Position numbers and translations under genes: made by a program
Notes under the pieces: model-generated
Seen by the model: the letters and a program-made list of their open reading frames with translations, nothing else
What the model was told of the DNA's origin: nothing
Database searches by the model: none
Shown here: positions 1 through 8,112 of the stretch, piece by piece
Layout of the letters: each line of letters begins with the position of its first letter
Numbering within the stretch: position 1 is the stretch's first letter
Source: Nitrospira defluvii
Lineage (GTDB): Bacteria; Nitrospirota; Nitrospiria; Nitrospirales; Nitrospiraceae
Length of the DNA: 64,000 nt
Direction: 5' to 3'
Assembly: GCA_011525625.1 (NCBI GenBank)
Contig: WYAX01000023.1
Location: forward strand, 1 to 64,000

Positions 1-2253
1 AAGACGTTCATCGCCTTCCAGATTGCGTGGAAACTGTTCCACAGCCGATGGAATCTCAGCCGCGAGCCATCGAGGCAGCCGCGCATCCTGTTTCTTGCCG
101 ACCGCAACATTCTCGCCAATCAGGCCTATAACGCGTTCTCCGCGTTTCCCGAGGATGCGCTGGTACGGATCGCGCCGGACGACATTCGCAAGAAGGGCAA
201 GGTTCCGAAGAACGGGAGCCTCTTCTTCACGATCTTTCAGACCTTCATGGCTTCGACAGGCTCAGCCACCGAGCTTCGGGAGGGCTCAGCCACCGAAGCC
301 ACCTCTGGTTCACCTATCGGCGGCGAACCTCCTGTTGTCGATGGGAGTACATGTTCGTTCGTGGAGGTGACGGACATTCAAGATGCGTATGGCTATATGT
401 ATATTCTGGAGTGCGCCGATGGGAGTTTCTACGTCGGGAGCACGAAAGATTTACGCTCGCGTATCGAGCAGCACCATCATGGGAAGGGGTCCCGACACAC
501 AGCGGCAAGAGGTGAGGCAAAACTGGTCTATTACGAACCCTTTGATCGGATAGACGAAGCATTTGCTCGGGAAAAGCAAATACAAGGCTGGAGCAGGGCG
601 AAGAAGATCGCCCTGATCACCGAGAACCATCACCTTTTACCCCCTTTGTCGCAAAATAGATCGGGTTGTGCTTCGCGGGGCGCTGAGCCTGTCGAAGCGT
701 TCGGAGAATATCCGCCCAACTTCTTCGATTTCATCGTGATCGACGAGTGCCATCGCGGAGGGGCGAACGACGAAAGCAACTGGCGGGACATTCTCGAATA
801 TTTCTCTCCCGCCGTACAGCTCGGTCTCACCGCCACGCCCAAACGCAAAGACAACGTGGACACCTACGCCTATTTCGGTGAGCCGGTCTATATTTACTCG
901 CTCAAAGACGGCATCAACGATGGCTTCCTCACGCCCTTCAAAGTGAAACAGATTTCGACGACGCTGGACGAATACGTCTACACCCCGGACGACCGAGTGA
1001 TGGAAGGGGCGGTGGAGTATGGCAAACGCTATAGCGAAGCCGACTTCAACCGGATTATTGAGATCAAAGACCGTGAGAAGAAGCGCGTCGAGATCTTCAT
1101 GCACACGATTAACCAGCGGGAAAAGACTCTGGTCTTTTGCGCGACACAGGATCACGCGCTGGCCGTCCGCGACCTCATCAACCAGATGAAGACGAGTCCC
1201 GACCCGAGCTATTGCCAGCGGGTCACGGCGAACGATGGTGAACTAGGCGAGCAGCATCTCCGCGACTTTCAAGACAACGAAAAGACGATCCCGACGATCC
1301 TCACCACCTCGCAAAAGCTTTCGACGGGTGTGGATGCCAGGAATATCCGGAATATTGTGCTCATGCGGCCGGTTAGTTCGATGATCGAGTTCAAGCAGAT
1401 CATCGGGCGCGGGACGCGGCTTTATGACGGGAAGGACTATTTCACCATCTACGATTTCGTGAAGGCGCATCATCACTTCAACGATCCGGAGTGGGATGGG
1501 GAACCGATTCCGCCGGAGCCGAAAGAACCCTGTGCGAGATGCGGACAATCTCCTTGCCGCTGCGAACAATTGCCGCCGCAACCCTGCAGCGTATGCGGCA
1601 AACAACCATGCGCCTGCGAGCGAGCGCCTTGTGAGAAATGCGGCCAGAGGCCGTGCATGTGCCAGAAAAAGGTGAAGGTCAAGCTAGCCGACGGCAAGGC
1701 TCGCACCATCCAGCACATGATGGTGACGACGTTCTGGCACCCTGACGGGACGCCCATGTCGGCACAGCAGTTCCTGGAACTACTGTTTGGTAAGTTGCCG
1801 GCCTTTTTCAGAAATGAAGCAGAGCTCCGGGCGATTTGGAGCCAGCCAGACACGCGCGCGAAACTTCTTCAAGGGCTCGCTGAGAAAGGGTTTGGTGCCG
1901 AGCAGATGGCGGAGATGCAACGCATTATCGATGCCGAGCGCAGCGATCTGTTCGATGTGCTCGCGCATGTGGCCTATGCGATGACTCCGCTCACGCGCGA
2001 GGAACGCGCTGCCAGGGCCAAGGCGGAGATCCATGCGCATTTCACCGGCAAACAGCAGGCCTTTCTGGATTTCGTCCTCGCGCAGTACGTCAGGATTGGC
2101 GTGGAAGAACTGGCCCAAGACAAGCTCTCGCCGCTCCTCAAACTGAAGTATCACAACGCCATCGCCGACGCCGTGGCCGACTTAGGCAGGCCGGAAGAGA
2201 TCGGGAAGGTCTTCGTGGGATTTCAAAAGTATCTGTATCAACCGCAACTGTAG
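1..2253 (+). CDS. hsdR: Type I restriction enzyme R subunit (HsdR, EcoEI-like), 3' part, with internal GIY-YIG domain
   Basis: ATP-dependent translocase/endonuclease subunit of a type I restriction-modification system. The frame is open from base 1 with no start, so the N-terminal nuclease domain and most of Walker A lie outside the window; 750 residues are visible. Residues 1-2 (KT) look like the end of GTGKT. They are followed by ILFLADRN, the DEAH-type box DECH at 248-251, GLTATPKR soon after, and QIIGRGTRL (helicase motif VI) near 465. A Cys-rich stretch of CxxCG...CxC repeats follows, which probably binds zinc, then the EcoEI-type C-terminal domain. Between FFTIFQTFM (ends at 83) and FGEYPPNFF (begins about 233) the normal short linker is replaced by about 150 residues that include a GIY-YIG domain (131-215). 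The reading frame is intact across the insertion. Whether the enzyme still works is unknown; the HsdM and HsdS genes would lie upstream. Confidence 0.9.
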   Translation, partial: KTFIAFQIAWKLFHSRWNLSREPSRQPRILFLADRNILANQAYNAFSAFPEDALVRIAPDDIRKKGKVPKNGSLFFTIFQTFMASTGSATELREGSATEATSGSPIGGEPPVVDGSTCSFVEVTDIQDAYGYMYILECADGSFYVGSTKDLRSRIEQHHHGKGSRHTAARGEAKLVYYEPFDRIDEAFAREKQIQGWSRAKKIALITENHHLLPPLSQNRSGCASRGAEPVEAFGEYPPNFFDFIVIDECHRGGANDESNWRDILEYFSPAVQLGLTATPKRKDNVDTYAYFGEPVYIYSLKDGINDGFLTPFKVKQISTTLDEYVYTPDDRVMEGAVEYGKRYSEADFNRIIEIKDREKKRVEIFMHTINQREKTLVFCATQDHALAVRDLINQMKTSPDPSYCQRVTANDGELGEQHLRDFQDNEKTIPTILTTSQKLSTGVDARNIRNIVLMRPVSSMIEFKQIIGRGTRLYDGKDYFTIYDFVKAHHHFNDPEWDGEPIPPEPKEPCARCGQSPCRCEQLPPQPCSVCGKQPCACERAPCEKCGQRPCMCQKKVKVKLADGKARTIQHMMVTTFWHPDGTPMSAQQFLELLFGKLPAFFRNEAELRAIWSQPDTRAKLLQGLAEKGFGAEQMAEMQRIIDAERSDLFDVLAHVAYAMTPLTREERAARAKAEIHAHFTGKQQAFLDFVLAQYVRIGVEELAQDKLSPLLKLKYHNAIADAVADLGRPEEIGKVFVGFQKYLYQPQL
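250..266 (+). repeat. Left 17-bp inverted repeat of the GIY-YIG cassette
   Basis: GCTTCGACAGGCTCAGC, the exact reverse complement of 682-698. It starts right after the HsdR codons for TFM. A 14-bp direct repeat, GGCTCAGCCACCGA, overlaps and follows it (259-272 and 283-296, 24 bp apart and so frame-neutral). Confidence 0.9.
682..698 (-). repeat. Right 17-bp inverted repeat of the GIY-YIG cassette
   Basis: GCTGAGCCTGTCGAAGC, the exact reverse complement of 250-266. HsdR homology resumes immediately after it with codons for FGEYPP. Confidence 0.9.
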
Positions 2254-2320
2254 GCGGCGAAACAGATCCCTGACGTGCATAAGCAAGGCAATGAAATAAA
2301 TCTGAGCAGAGAGGAGATCT

Positions 2321-2653
2321 ATGCAGACGTTAATTCAAGTGTTAGCTAGTAAGTCGGGATCCCTTCGGCAAAAGATCGTGAATGATGGTCGGCTAAAGAA
2401 TTGTAACTTGAGTGTTTCTAGAGAGAAGAAGAAGGGAAGAACGCATGGCTGGGCCAAGATCCATTCGGAAGCGGAAGAGGGTTATGGCGCTATTAATATG
2501 GAGTGGTACGGGCGTTCACGTATGTTGATTTGTAGGGTTATCACAAGAAATAGCAGTCGAAAAAGTGCAAATGTACTTATAGCTGACTTCATTCGGTATC
2601 TGCTTGCCTATCACGGAGGAAGTATTCAGTCTGTAAATATTCTTCCACGATAG
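2321..2653 (+). CDS. Small hypothetical protein (110 aa)
   Basis: No family recognised. The start is supported by a GAGGAG ribosome site about 7 bases before ATG. The product is basic and soluble, with no signal peptide or membrane segment. It has several Trp/Tyr residues in the middle (GYGAINMEWYGRSRM) and a hydrophobic C-terminal half. The gene is visibly more AT-rich than the rest of the window, as are the next two genes, which suggests horizontal acquisition along with the hsdR locus. It lies 67 bases after hsdR and could be co-transcribed with it. Confidence 0.6.
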   Translation: MQTLIQVLASKSGSLRQKIVNDGRLKNCNLSVSREKKKGRTHGWAKIHSEAEEGYGAINMEWYGRSRMLICRVITRNSSRKSANVLIADFIRYLLAYHGGSIQSVNILPR

Positions 2654-2677
2654 ATTCGTAAGTAAGTGGGATCTAGC

Positions 2678-2980
2678 ATGGCCAAATTGATATGGGTTGG
2701 AGAGAATTGCAACAACGTCAGAGGAAAGTCTTGTAAGGCATATTGTATTAGGAGAACGGGTAGCACGGTTTTGATATCGTATGGGTCAGTCGAGGTTAAG
2801 GGCGGCGGGGGCGGCAAATACTTCTGGTGTGGCCGTTATCCAATAAAGTTTCCGAAGCCCTTCCGTACTATCGCCAAGGCGACTGCATTCATTAAGAGTC
2901 AGATTAGAGCGAAGGTAGCCAAGGGTTATGACAGGATGCCTGGGCGTGTAAAGATTGAGGCGAAGAAAAAGCATGCCTAG
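2678..2980 (+). CDS. Small protein with WGR-like features (100 aa)
   Basis: Begins MAKLIWVG. A GTG at 2666 is an alternative start four codons upstream; neither has a strong ribosome site. The pattern of a Trp near the start, YG, a Gly-rich turn, then a helix with an A..FI..QI.AKV.KGY ending resembles the WGR fold that binds nucleic acids in other proteins. The classical W-G-R triplet is not clear, so the assignment is tentative. The C-terminus is basic, which fits nucleic-acid binding. The gene is AT-rich like its neighbours and lies 24 bases after the preceding gene. Confidence 0.5.
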   Translation: MAKLIWVGENCNNVRGKSCKAYCIRRTGSTVLISYGSVEVKGGGGGKYFWCGRYPIKFPKPFRTIAKATAFIKSQIRAKVAKGYDRMPGRVKIEAKKKHA

Positions 2981-3060
2981 TGTTCTGAGGCATTAGGATA
3001 ATGAGTATTTGGCTGAAATGAATCGGCTATTCTTACTACCGTAAACCAAAAGGCATAAAA

Positions 3061-3888
3061 ATGTCAGAACAGTCCGGGTTGGTTGCCAACATACAGAAGA
3101 CGCTCCGCACTTCGGCTGCCCTTCCCTGCGATGCGCAGGGATACGTGTCTAGGCCGGAAGAAAACCTATTGCCGGGTGTTTCTTTAGATCAGTTTAAGGA
3201 AGATTTATCGAATGGGGGTGGGCGAGAGCTTGAAAGAAAGTTTCTCGCGGTACACTCCTCGTCCGCACTAGCAGTCAATTCCTTTTGTCCCTTCAAGAAC
3301 CATCCGGAAGCACTGACTGTTCTCGGACGAAAGGGGTTTACTCACTTGTCATTCGAAAAACAGCTGACTACCGGGCTCAAAGGAACTCCTCCGAACCTCG
3401 ATGTCTTCTTGAGCGGCAATCCACACACCGTTGCAATTGAATCAAAATTTCTCGAATACCTGACTCCGAAGAAGGCGGAATTTAGTGCTAGTTACGTCCG
3501 AGATCGATTTCCTTATGCCGAAAGTTCCTGGTGGGACGTAGTGGAAGAATCCAAGCAAGGCGGCGTTAAGCACCTGGATGTTGCACAGCTTGTGAAACAT
3601 TATCTAGGCCTCAAGACTATGATTGACCAAAGACGGCAGACTGGAACGCCTGTCTCTTCAGTTTGTCTTGTGTATCTTTATTGGGAACCAGTCAATTGGA
3701 TGGATCTTTCAGAATGCCGTGCCCACGGAGAAGAAATTGTGGAATTTTCAAAGAAAGTGTCTGATGCGCAAGTAACGTTTCTGAGTCTGTCTTATCTTGA
3801 CCTCTGGCGCGAATGGGAAGCTATACCGGCGTTTGTTGAACATGTGCAGCGTCTGCAGACAAGGTACCGCATCGCTGTAGAGGTCTAG
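3061..3888 (+). CDS. PD-(D/E)xK nuclease-like protein (275 aa)
   Basis: Probable endonuclease of a defence locus. The supporting pattern is PPNLDVF with Asp114, followed 13 residues later by Glu127-Ser-Lys129 (AIESKFLEYL). This is the D-(x)n-ExK arrangement of the PD-(D/E)xK fold, with short beta strands around it. No helicase, methylase or DNA-recognition domain is visible, and there is no signal peptide. The ribosome site is weak. The gene is isolated by about 80 bases from the preceding small gene and is moderately AT-rich. A nuclease function is inferred from the motif; the exact family and its substrate are unknown. Confidence 0.55.
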   Translation: MSEQSGLVANIQKTLRTSAALPCDAQGYVSRPEENLLPGVSLDQFKEDLSNGGGRELERKFLAVHSSSALAVNSFCPFKNHPEALTVLGRKGFTHLSFEKQLTTGLKGTPPNLDVFLSGNPHTVAIESKFLEYLTPKKAEFSASYVRDRFPYAESSWWDVVEESKQGGVKHLDVAQLVKHYLGLKTMIDQRRQTGTPVSSVCLVYLYWEPVNWMDLSECRAHGEEIVEFSKKVSDAQVTFLSLSYLDLWREWEAIPAFVEHVQRLQTRYRIAVEV

Positions 3889-3928
3889 TGAGCAATGAGA
3901 GGAAGTTCGGAATAGTAGAAGAGTGCGT

Positions 3929-4111
3929 ATGAACCGCCACGATCTCGAACATAAACTTCCCACGATGACGCAGGCTCAGCTTATCGACACGGTCAAGACA
4001 TGCCTCGACATGATCGAGCGGCTGGAGAACGATCTCTCCGCCGGGGCGCGTAAACTCGAAGAAATGTCGGCACTGGTAAGAAAGCTATCCGTCAATCAGA
4101 CTGCTGGCTGA
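3929..4111 (+). CDS. Small coiled-coil protein (60 aa)
   Basis: Product begins MNRHDLEHKLPTMTQ; a GTG two codons upstream (3923) is possible. The body is one amphipathic, charged helix (LIDTVKTCLDMIERLENDL) likely to form a coiled coil. No family recognised. It lies 40 bases after the nuclease-like gene and may be part of the same unit. Confidence 0.45.
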   Translation: MNRHDLEHKLPTMTQAQLIDTVKTCLDMIERLENDLSAGARKLEEMSALVRKLSVNQTAG

Positions 4112-4230
4112 GGCGGCCACGGGCTTCTGCGATTGGCGGCGGGCTCAGGCCCACGAAACATCTCCGCCATGTGACAATCCCCGGGAGGATGGCAGAACCG
4201 CGTTCCGTCAGCCGGGTACTGCCGTTCAGG

Positions 4231-4503
4231 TTATGAGGCTGCAGACTGCTTGGTCACATCCCAGCCGGGAAAGACCAAGACGGCTGGATGGCACTGGAGA
4301 ACCCGCGCCAGAGTTTTAGCCCGTTCGACGCCAAGATTGATGGTGTCGTTTTCAATGGCCGAGATGGTGGACTGTGAAATGTTGGTCCTTCGAGCCAGCT
4401 CGCTTTGCGTGAGCCCTTGCAGTTCACGGATAATTCGAACGGATTCTCCTACCGAGACCACTACTCGCGCTTTTGCCGGGCGAACGTCTTTGGTTTTCAT
4501 CAT
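4231..4503 (-). CDS. XRE-family antitoxin (HigA-like)
   Basis: A 90-residue helix-turn-helix protein with the XRE core GLTQSELARRTNISQSTISA. It is expected to bind and neutralise the toxin encoded just upstream and to repress their shared promoter. It overlaps the toxin gene by the 4 bases ATGA (4500-4503), which indicates translational coupling. Toxin-first order is that of HigBA-type modules. The Ala/Ser-rich C-terminus is short. Confidence 0.85.
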   Translation of the reverse strand: MMKTKDVRPAKARVVVSVGESVRIIRELQGLTQSELARRTNISQSTISAIENDTINLGVERAKTLARVLQCHPAVLVFPGWDVTKQSAAS

Positions 4504-4781
4504 TGCCTCCGATAGTCGTGGGCGGTCACATCCATGATCACGACCAGTACGCGCTGTTCCTCAACTGTGTAGATCACTCGATACTGTGCATTCAACCTTG
4601 ACGAGCGATGACCTTCCCATTCGCCCTGAAGACGCTCATCGTGGAATCCCTTGATCAGGCGCAGGCCTGCCGGGCCGGAAATCCGCACAATGTCCTTCCA
4701 CTTTTCATAGCGTTTCAGCAATTCGAGCGGAAGGCGATCGAGGCTCTTGCTCGCTCGCCGGTGTTCGTAGATTTCCCACAT
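4500..4781 (-). CDS. RelE/HigB-type toxin
   Basis: A 93-residue protein of the RelE/ParE fold: MWEIYEHRRASKSLDRLP at the start, a central LIKGFHDERLQGEWEGHRSSRL, then AQYRVIYTVEEQRVLVVIMDVTAHDYRR. The last part is typical of mRNA interferases of the HigB/YafQ/RelE group, and the terminal D...HDYR motif is commonly needed for activity. It is paired with the XRE antitoxin. The target (ribosome-dependent mRNA cleavage) is inferred from the family only. Confidence 0.85.
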   Translation of the reverse strand: MWEIYEHRRASKSLDRLPLELLKRYEKWKDIVRISGPAGLRLIKGFHDERLQGEWEGHRSSRLNAQYRVIYTVEEQRVLVVIMDVTAHDYRRQ

Positions 4782-4787
4782 GACCGG

Positions 4788-4818
4788 CGCTACTATACCA
4801 TATTAGATATATCCCACC
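4788..4818 (-). promoter_or_regulatory. Candidate promoter/operator of the toxin-antitoxin pair
   Basis: An AT-rich island just upstream of the toxin start, in otherwise GC-rich DNA. On the minus strand it contains TATAGT as a possible -10. An imperfect palindrome (TATACCATATTAGATATA, 12 of 18 positions symmetric) could be the operator for the antitoxin. Confidence 0.35.
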
Positions 4819-5018
4819 TCAAGGTCTTGTTTGGCTCCGACCTTCCATCTCGGCCAGGCGGCCGCCGATGGTGCTGCAGAGTAATGAGTGCCTCCCTAAC
4901 CAGCTGAGTTGTGGAAGCAAGATCCCCGGTCTCCTGGCATGATGTGGCTGACCTGAACCAGACGTTTCCTGTTAAGATGCGCCAATCTCAATACCATGTG
5001 GGCAAGGAAAGGTCTGCG

Positions 5019-6419
5019 ATGTCGAAGCCTTCAGAATCGAATGCCGTGCTGGTGGCGATCCGCACCCCTCGGGTGACGGTGGAGGACGTGGATAGTTCGC
5101 TGCAAGAGCTCACCCGTCTGGTGACGACCCTCGGCTACCGCGTCGTGGGCCGTGTGACGCAAAAGCGCAGTTCCGATCGTTATGCGGCGGTCCTGGGAGA
5201 AGGGAAGCTCGCCGAATTGGCGCGATGGACCGGTGGTTCTGGAAAAGTCGAGGCGTCCTTTCGACGGTCGGCGCACAAAGCTGCGGCAAAGCACGAGGCA
5301 GAGGACGTGGATGTTCCGGAAGAATCAGACGAGGATGAATCGGATGACAATCCTGAGACGACCCCAGGCCCTGGCGAGCAGGCGCAGATTGTCATCGTGG
5401 ACTGTGATCTGTCGCCGTCCCAATTGAAAAACCTTGAACGTGCTGCCGGCGTGCCGGTGCTGGATCGTACCGGGGTCATCATTGAGATTTTCAGCCGGCA
5501 CGCGCGCACGAGAGCGGCCAGGCTGCAGGTGGAGATCGCGCGCCTCAATTATCTCGCGCCACGGTTGCGGGAAACCGGCGGCGGCAGCGAACGGCAGGGC
5601 GGGGGAGTCGGGGGCAAGGGGGCTGGAGAGACCAGTCTGGAGCTCGATAAGCGTAGAATTCGCGATCGCACGAAGGAACTTCGGGAGGAACTGGCGGCGA
5701 TCGGGGACGAGCATCAGACGCGCCGTGCCAGACGGGAACACGAATTGACGGTCGCGCTCGTGGGGTACACCAATGCCGGGAAATCCTCGCTTATGCGTGC
5801 GATGACGGGCAGCGAGGTGCTCGTGGCCGACAAGCTGTTTGCCACGCTCGATACTACGATCCGACCCTTGTATCCTGAGACGCGTCCCAAAGTGCTCCTG
5901 TCCGATACGGTGGGATTTATTAAGAAGCTTCCGCATGACCTGGTGGCCTCGTTCAAGTCGACACTGGATGAAGCGGCCAGTGCCTCGCTCTTGCTGTTTG
6001 TCGTCGATGCCTCCGATCCGTCCTTTCGCTCCCAGCTGGAGGTCACGCGGAAGGTGTTGGCCGAAGTCGGCGCCACGGATGTTCCCAGCCTGTTGGTGTT
6101 GAATAAACGCGATCGCCTCGGGCCGGAGGAGCTCGCGGCGTTGAAGGCCGAATATCCCGATGCCTTTTTTCTCTCCACGCGAAGCAAGGACGATCTGCAG
6201 GCGCTCCGCGAGAGCATCATGGGCTACTTTGAGAGCGATATGCTCGACGAGGAATTACGGATTCCGTTTACGGCTCAAAAGGTCGTGGCGGAGATCCGCG
6301 CGCGGATGCGTGTCTTGTCCGAAGCCTACGATGCCGAGGGGCTCACGCTGCGCGTACGATCGACCCCTGAGAACCTGACGGCGATCAAACAGAAGCTCGG
6401 GCGTCTTCCGAAAACATAA
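5019..6419 (+). CDS. hflX: GTPase HflX
   Basis: Ribosome-associated GTPase that binds the 50S subunit and helps split or rescue stalled ribosomes. ATG at 5019 is preferred (AAGGAAAGG just upstream). The frame also has an upstream GTG at 4911, but those 36 residues are not HflX-like. The 466-residue product has the HflX N-terminal domain (LGEGKLAEL, VPVLDRTGVII, a coiled coil with ARLQVEIARL), the glycine-rich GGGSERQGGG loop, then the G domain: GYTNAGKSSL near 250, DTVGFIKKLP, NKRD, and a C-terminal domain. An unusual acidic Glu/Asp insert (about residues 90-120, VPEESDEDESDD) lies inside the N-terminal domain. Confidence 0.95.
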   Translation: MSKPSESNAVLVAIRTPRVTVEDVDSSLQELTRLVTTLGYRVVGRVTQKRSSDRYAAVLGEGKLAELARWTGGSGKVEASFRRSAHKAAAKHEAEDVDVPEESDEDESDDNPETTPGPGEQAQIVIVDCDLSPSQLKNLERAAGVPVLDRTGVIIEIFSRHARTRAARLQVEIARLNYLAPRLRETGGGSERQGGGVGGKGAGETSLELDKRRIRDRTKELREELAAIGDEHQTRRARREHELTVALVGYTNAGKSSLMRAMTGSEVLVADKLFATLDTTIRPLYPETRPKVLLSDTVGFIKKLPHDLVASFKSTLDEAASASLLLFVVDASDPSFRSQLEVTRKVLAEVGATDVPSLLVLNKRDRLGPEELAALKAEYPDAFFLSTRSKDDLQALRESIMGYFESDMLDEELRIPFTAQKVVAEIRARMRVLSEAYDAEGLTLRVRSTPENLTAIKQKLGRLPKT

Positions 6420-6504
6420 GGCTCACCCCATCGGCCCTCTCCGGTTCATGCCTTGCGATCCGCTACCGGACGTGAGACCTTAAGCCGACTGGGCTGATTC
6501 CCCC

Positions 6505-7589
6505 ATGAACGTCCTCCAAGCCACTCAGGCCTATGAGCGATGGTCGGCGCGACAGGTGCCGTTGGTGCCGACCGATCTGCGTCTGAAGCATGCCATGATG
6601 ACGCAAAGCGCCTTCTCGTTTCTCCGCGCCACCTGTTACCGGTGGATGCAGGTCTGGCCGGAAGTCTGCGCCGATCTGGCGACCGTGCCCTCGCTGCGCG
6701 CCGTTGCCGATCTCCACGTCGAAAATTTCGGCACCTGGCGCGACAGTGAAGGGCGTTTGATCTGGGGCATCAACGATTTCGACGAGGCCTGTGTCTTTCC
6801 CTATGCGAGCGACTTAGTGCGTCTGGTGGCGAGTGCCAAACTTGCCGGTCGGGCGGAACATGTGGCCGTCAAGTTGGACGAGGCCTCCGATGCGGTGTTG
6901 ACCGGCTACCTCGAAGGGGTGCGGGCGGGTGGCGGCCCTTTGTGTTGTCGGAGCAACATACCTGGTTGCGCGAGATTGCCACGAACTCCCTGCGTGATCC
7001 GGTCAAGTTCTGGAAGAAGATGGCGGCCCTGCCGATGGTGCAGGGGACGGTGTCGGGCGAGGTGACGGATGCGCTTGAGCAGGTGATGCCGGAGGCCGGC
7101 TTGTCGTACAGCCTAAGGCGACGGGTGTCGGGCCTGGGCAGCCTGGGGCGTCCGCGGTTTGTCGCGCTCGCTGAGTGGCGCGGCGGGAAGGTCGCCCGTG
7201 AGGCGAAGCGGCTGATTGCGTCTTCCGCTCTATGGGCCCGGGGGCAGAAGGGGAGCGGCGCGCTGCTGTATCAAGTGATGTTGGAGCGGTCCGTGCGTTG
7301 TCGCGATCCGTTTGTTTGCATGGAGGGGCCGTGGCTGCTCCGGCGGCTCTCGCCCTATTGCTCACGGATCGAACTGACGGCGTTACCGAAGAAGCGGGAT
7401 GAAGGCAAGCTGCTGTATGCCATGGGCTGGGAGACGGCCAATGTGCATCTCGGCGACCGGCAACAGATCAAGGCGGTGCCGCGCGATCTGGCCGCGCGAA
7501 CATCCACCTGGCTCCGGAAGGCGGCGAAGGCGATGACGACGCGCACGCTTACCGATTGGAAAGAGTGGACGGTGTATCATGCCGGGTAA
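6505..7589 (+). pseudogene. DUF2252 family gene with a -1 frameshift
   Basis: Two overlapping frames together encode one DUF2252 protein (kinase-like fold, function unknown). The 5' part (from ATG 6505) has DLHVENFGTW and INDFDEACVFPY. Homology stops at GYLEGVRAGG and resumes in another frame with PFVLSEQHTWLR (from about 6936) to 7589. Restoring one G in the run near 6928-6934 would give the continuous AGGRPFVLSEQ expected for the family, so a single base appears to be missing. The intact product would have about 361 residues. This is either a genuine inactivating mutation or a sequencing error. The 3' end overlaps the following phosphatase gene. Confidence 0.75.
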
Positions 7590-8085
7590 GGCCTCACCAG
7601 AGTGGCAGAACGGGAGCCTGCTGACGGCCTACCCGCTGAATCTGAAGGGGCACGTCTACGGAAGCGCCATGCCGTTCGGCCTCTATGATCCCGAAGGGGC
7701 ATTGTTGCCGGAGTTGAGAGCCGCGGCTATCCATGCAGTGGTGCTGCTGGCCGAGCCGGACGAATGCCGAGAGAAAACGGGGCGGGATCTGTTCGCGATC
7801 TATCGTGATGAAGGATTGACGGTGCTTCCTCTCCCGATTCCCAATTACGGTGTTCCAACCGATGGCCGCCTGACCGATGTGCTCCGGCAGGCGCACGAGC
7901 AGGCCGCGCAGGGCCGCAATCTGCTGATCCACTGTTCCGCCGGGCTGGGGCGCACGGCCCTGTTTGCCGCCTTGCTGGCCCGATCGGTCCTGGGACTCTC
8001 GGGGCTGGATGCCCTGGCCTGGCTCGGGCGTCATCAGCCAGGCGCGCTCCTCACGCCCGCGCAGATCATGTTGGTGATGGCCTGA
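7579..8085 (+). CDS. Dual-specificity/tyrosine phosphatase-like protein
   Basis: A 168-residue cysteine phosphatase with the signature HCSAGLGRTAL (HCx5R). An upstream Asp/Pro loop, LPIPNYGVPTDG, may supply the general acid. It is cytoplasmic, with no signal peptide. The ATG lies 11 bases inside the end of the DUF2252 gene, so it is probably translated by coupling. The pairing with a kinase-fold DUF2252 protein suggests a linked function, though the frameshift upstream may disturb it. Substrate unknown. Confidence 0.8.
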   Translation: MPGKASPEWQNGSLLTAYPLNLKGHVYGSAMPFGLYDPEGALLPELRAAAIHAVVLLAEPDECREKTGRDLFAIYRDEGLTVLPLPIPNYGVPTDGRLTDVLRQAHEQAAQGRNLLIHCSAGLGRTALFAALLARSVLGLSGLDALAWLGRHQPGALLTPAQIMLVMA

Positions 8086-8112
8086 GTCGACAGGCCCATG
8101 GTCGCCGATCGT

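Larger units (their letters stand above)
250..698 (+). mobile_element. GIY-YIG nuclease cassette inserted in hsdR, flanked by 17-bp inverted repeats
   Basis: A 449-bp segment bounded by perfect 17-bp inverted repeats (250-266 and 682-698). It encodes a YhbQ-like GIY-YIG domain: YMYILE...FYVGST, Arg in DLRSR, and the catalytic Glu in AFAREKQIQ. An in-frame ATG at 397 begins the domain, so separate translation is conceivable. The segment interrupts HsdR between helicase motifs without breaking the frame. No intein splicing residues are apparent and there is no transposase. I infer a small mobile cassette, perhaps homing-like; the mechanism is not shown by the sequence. Confidence 0.65.

Noticed and set aside
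4911-5018. N-terminal extension of hflX from GTG 4911
   Set aside because: The 36 extra residues are not HflX-like and ATG 5019 has a better ribosome site.
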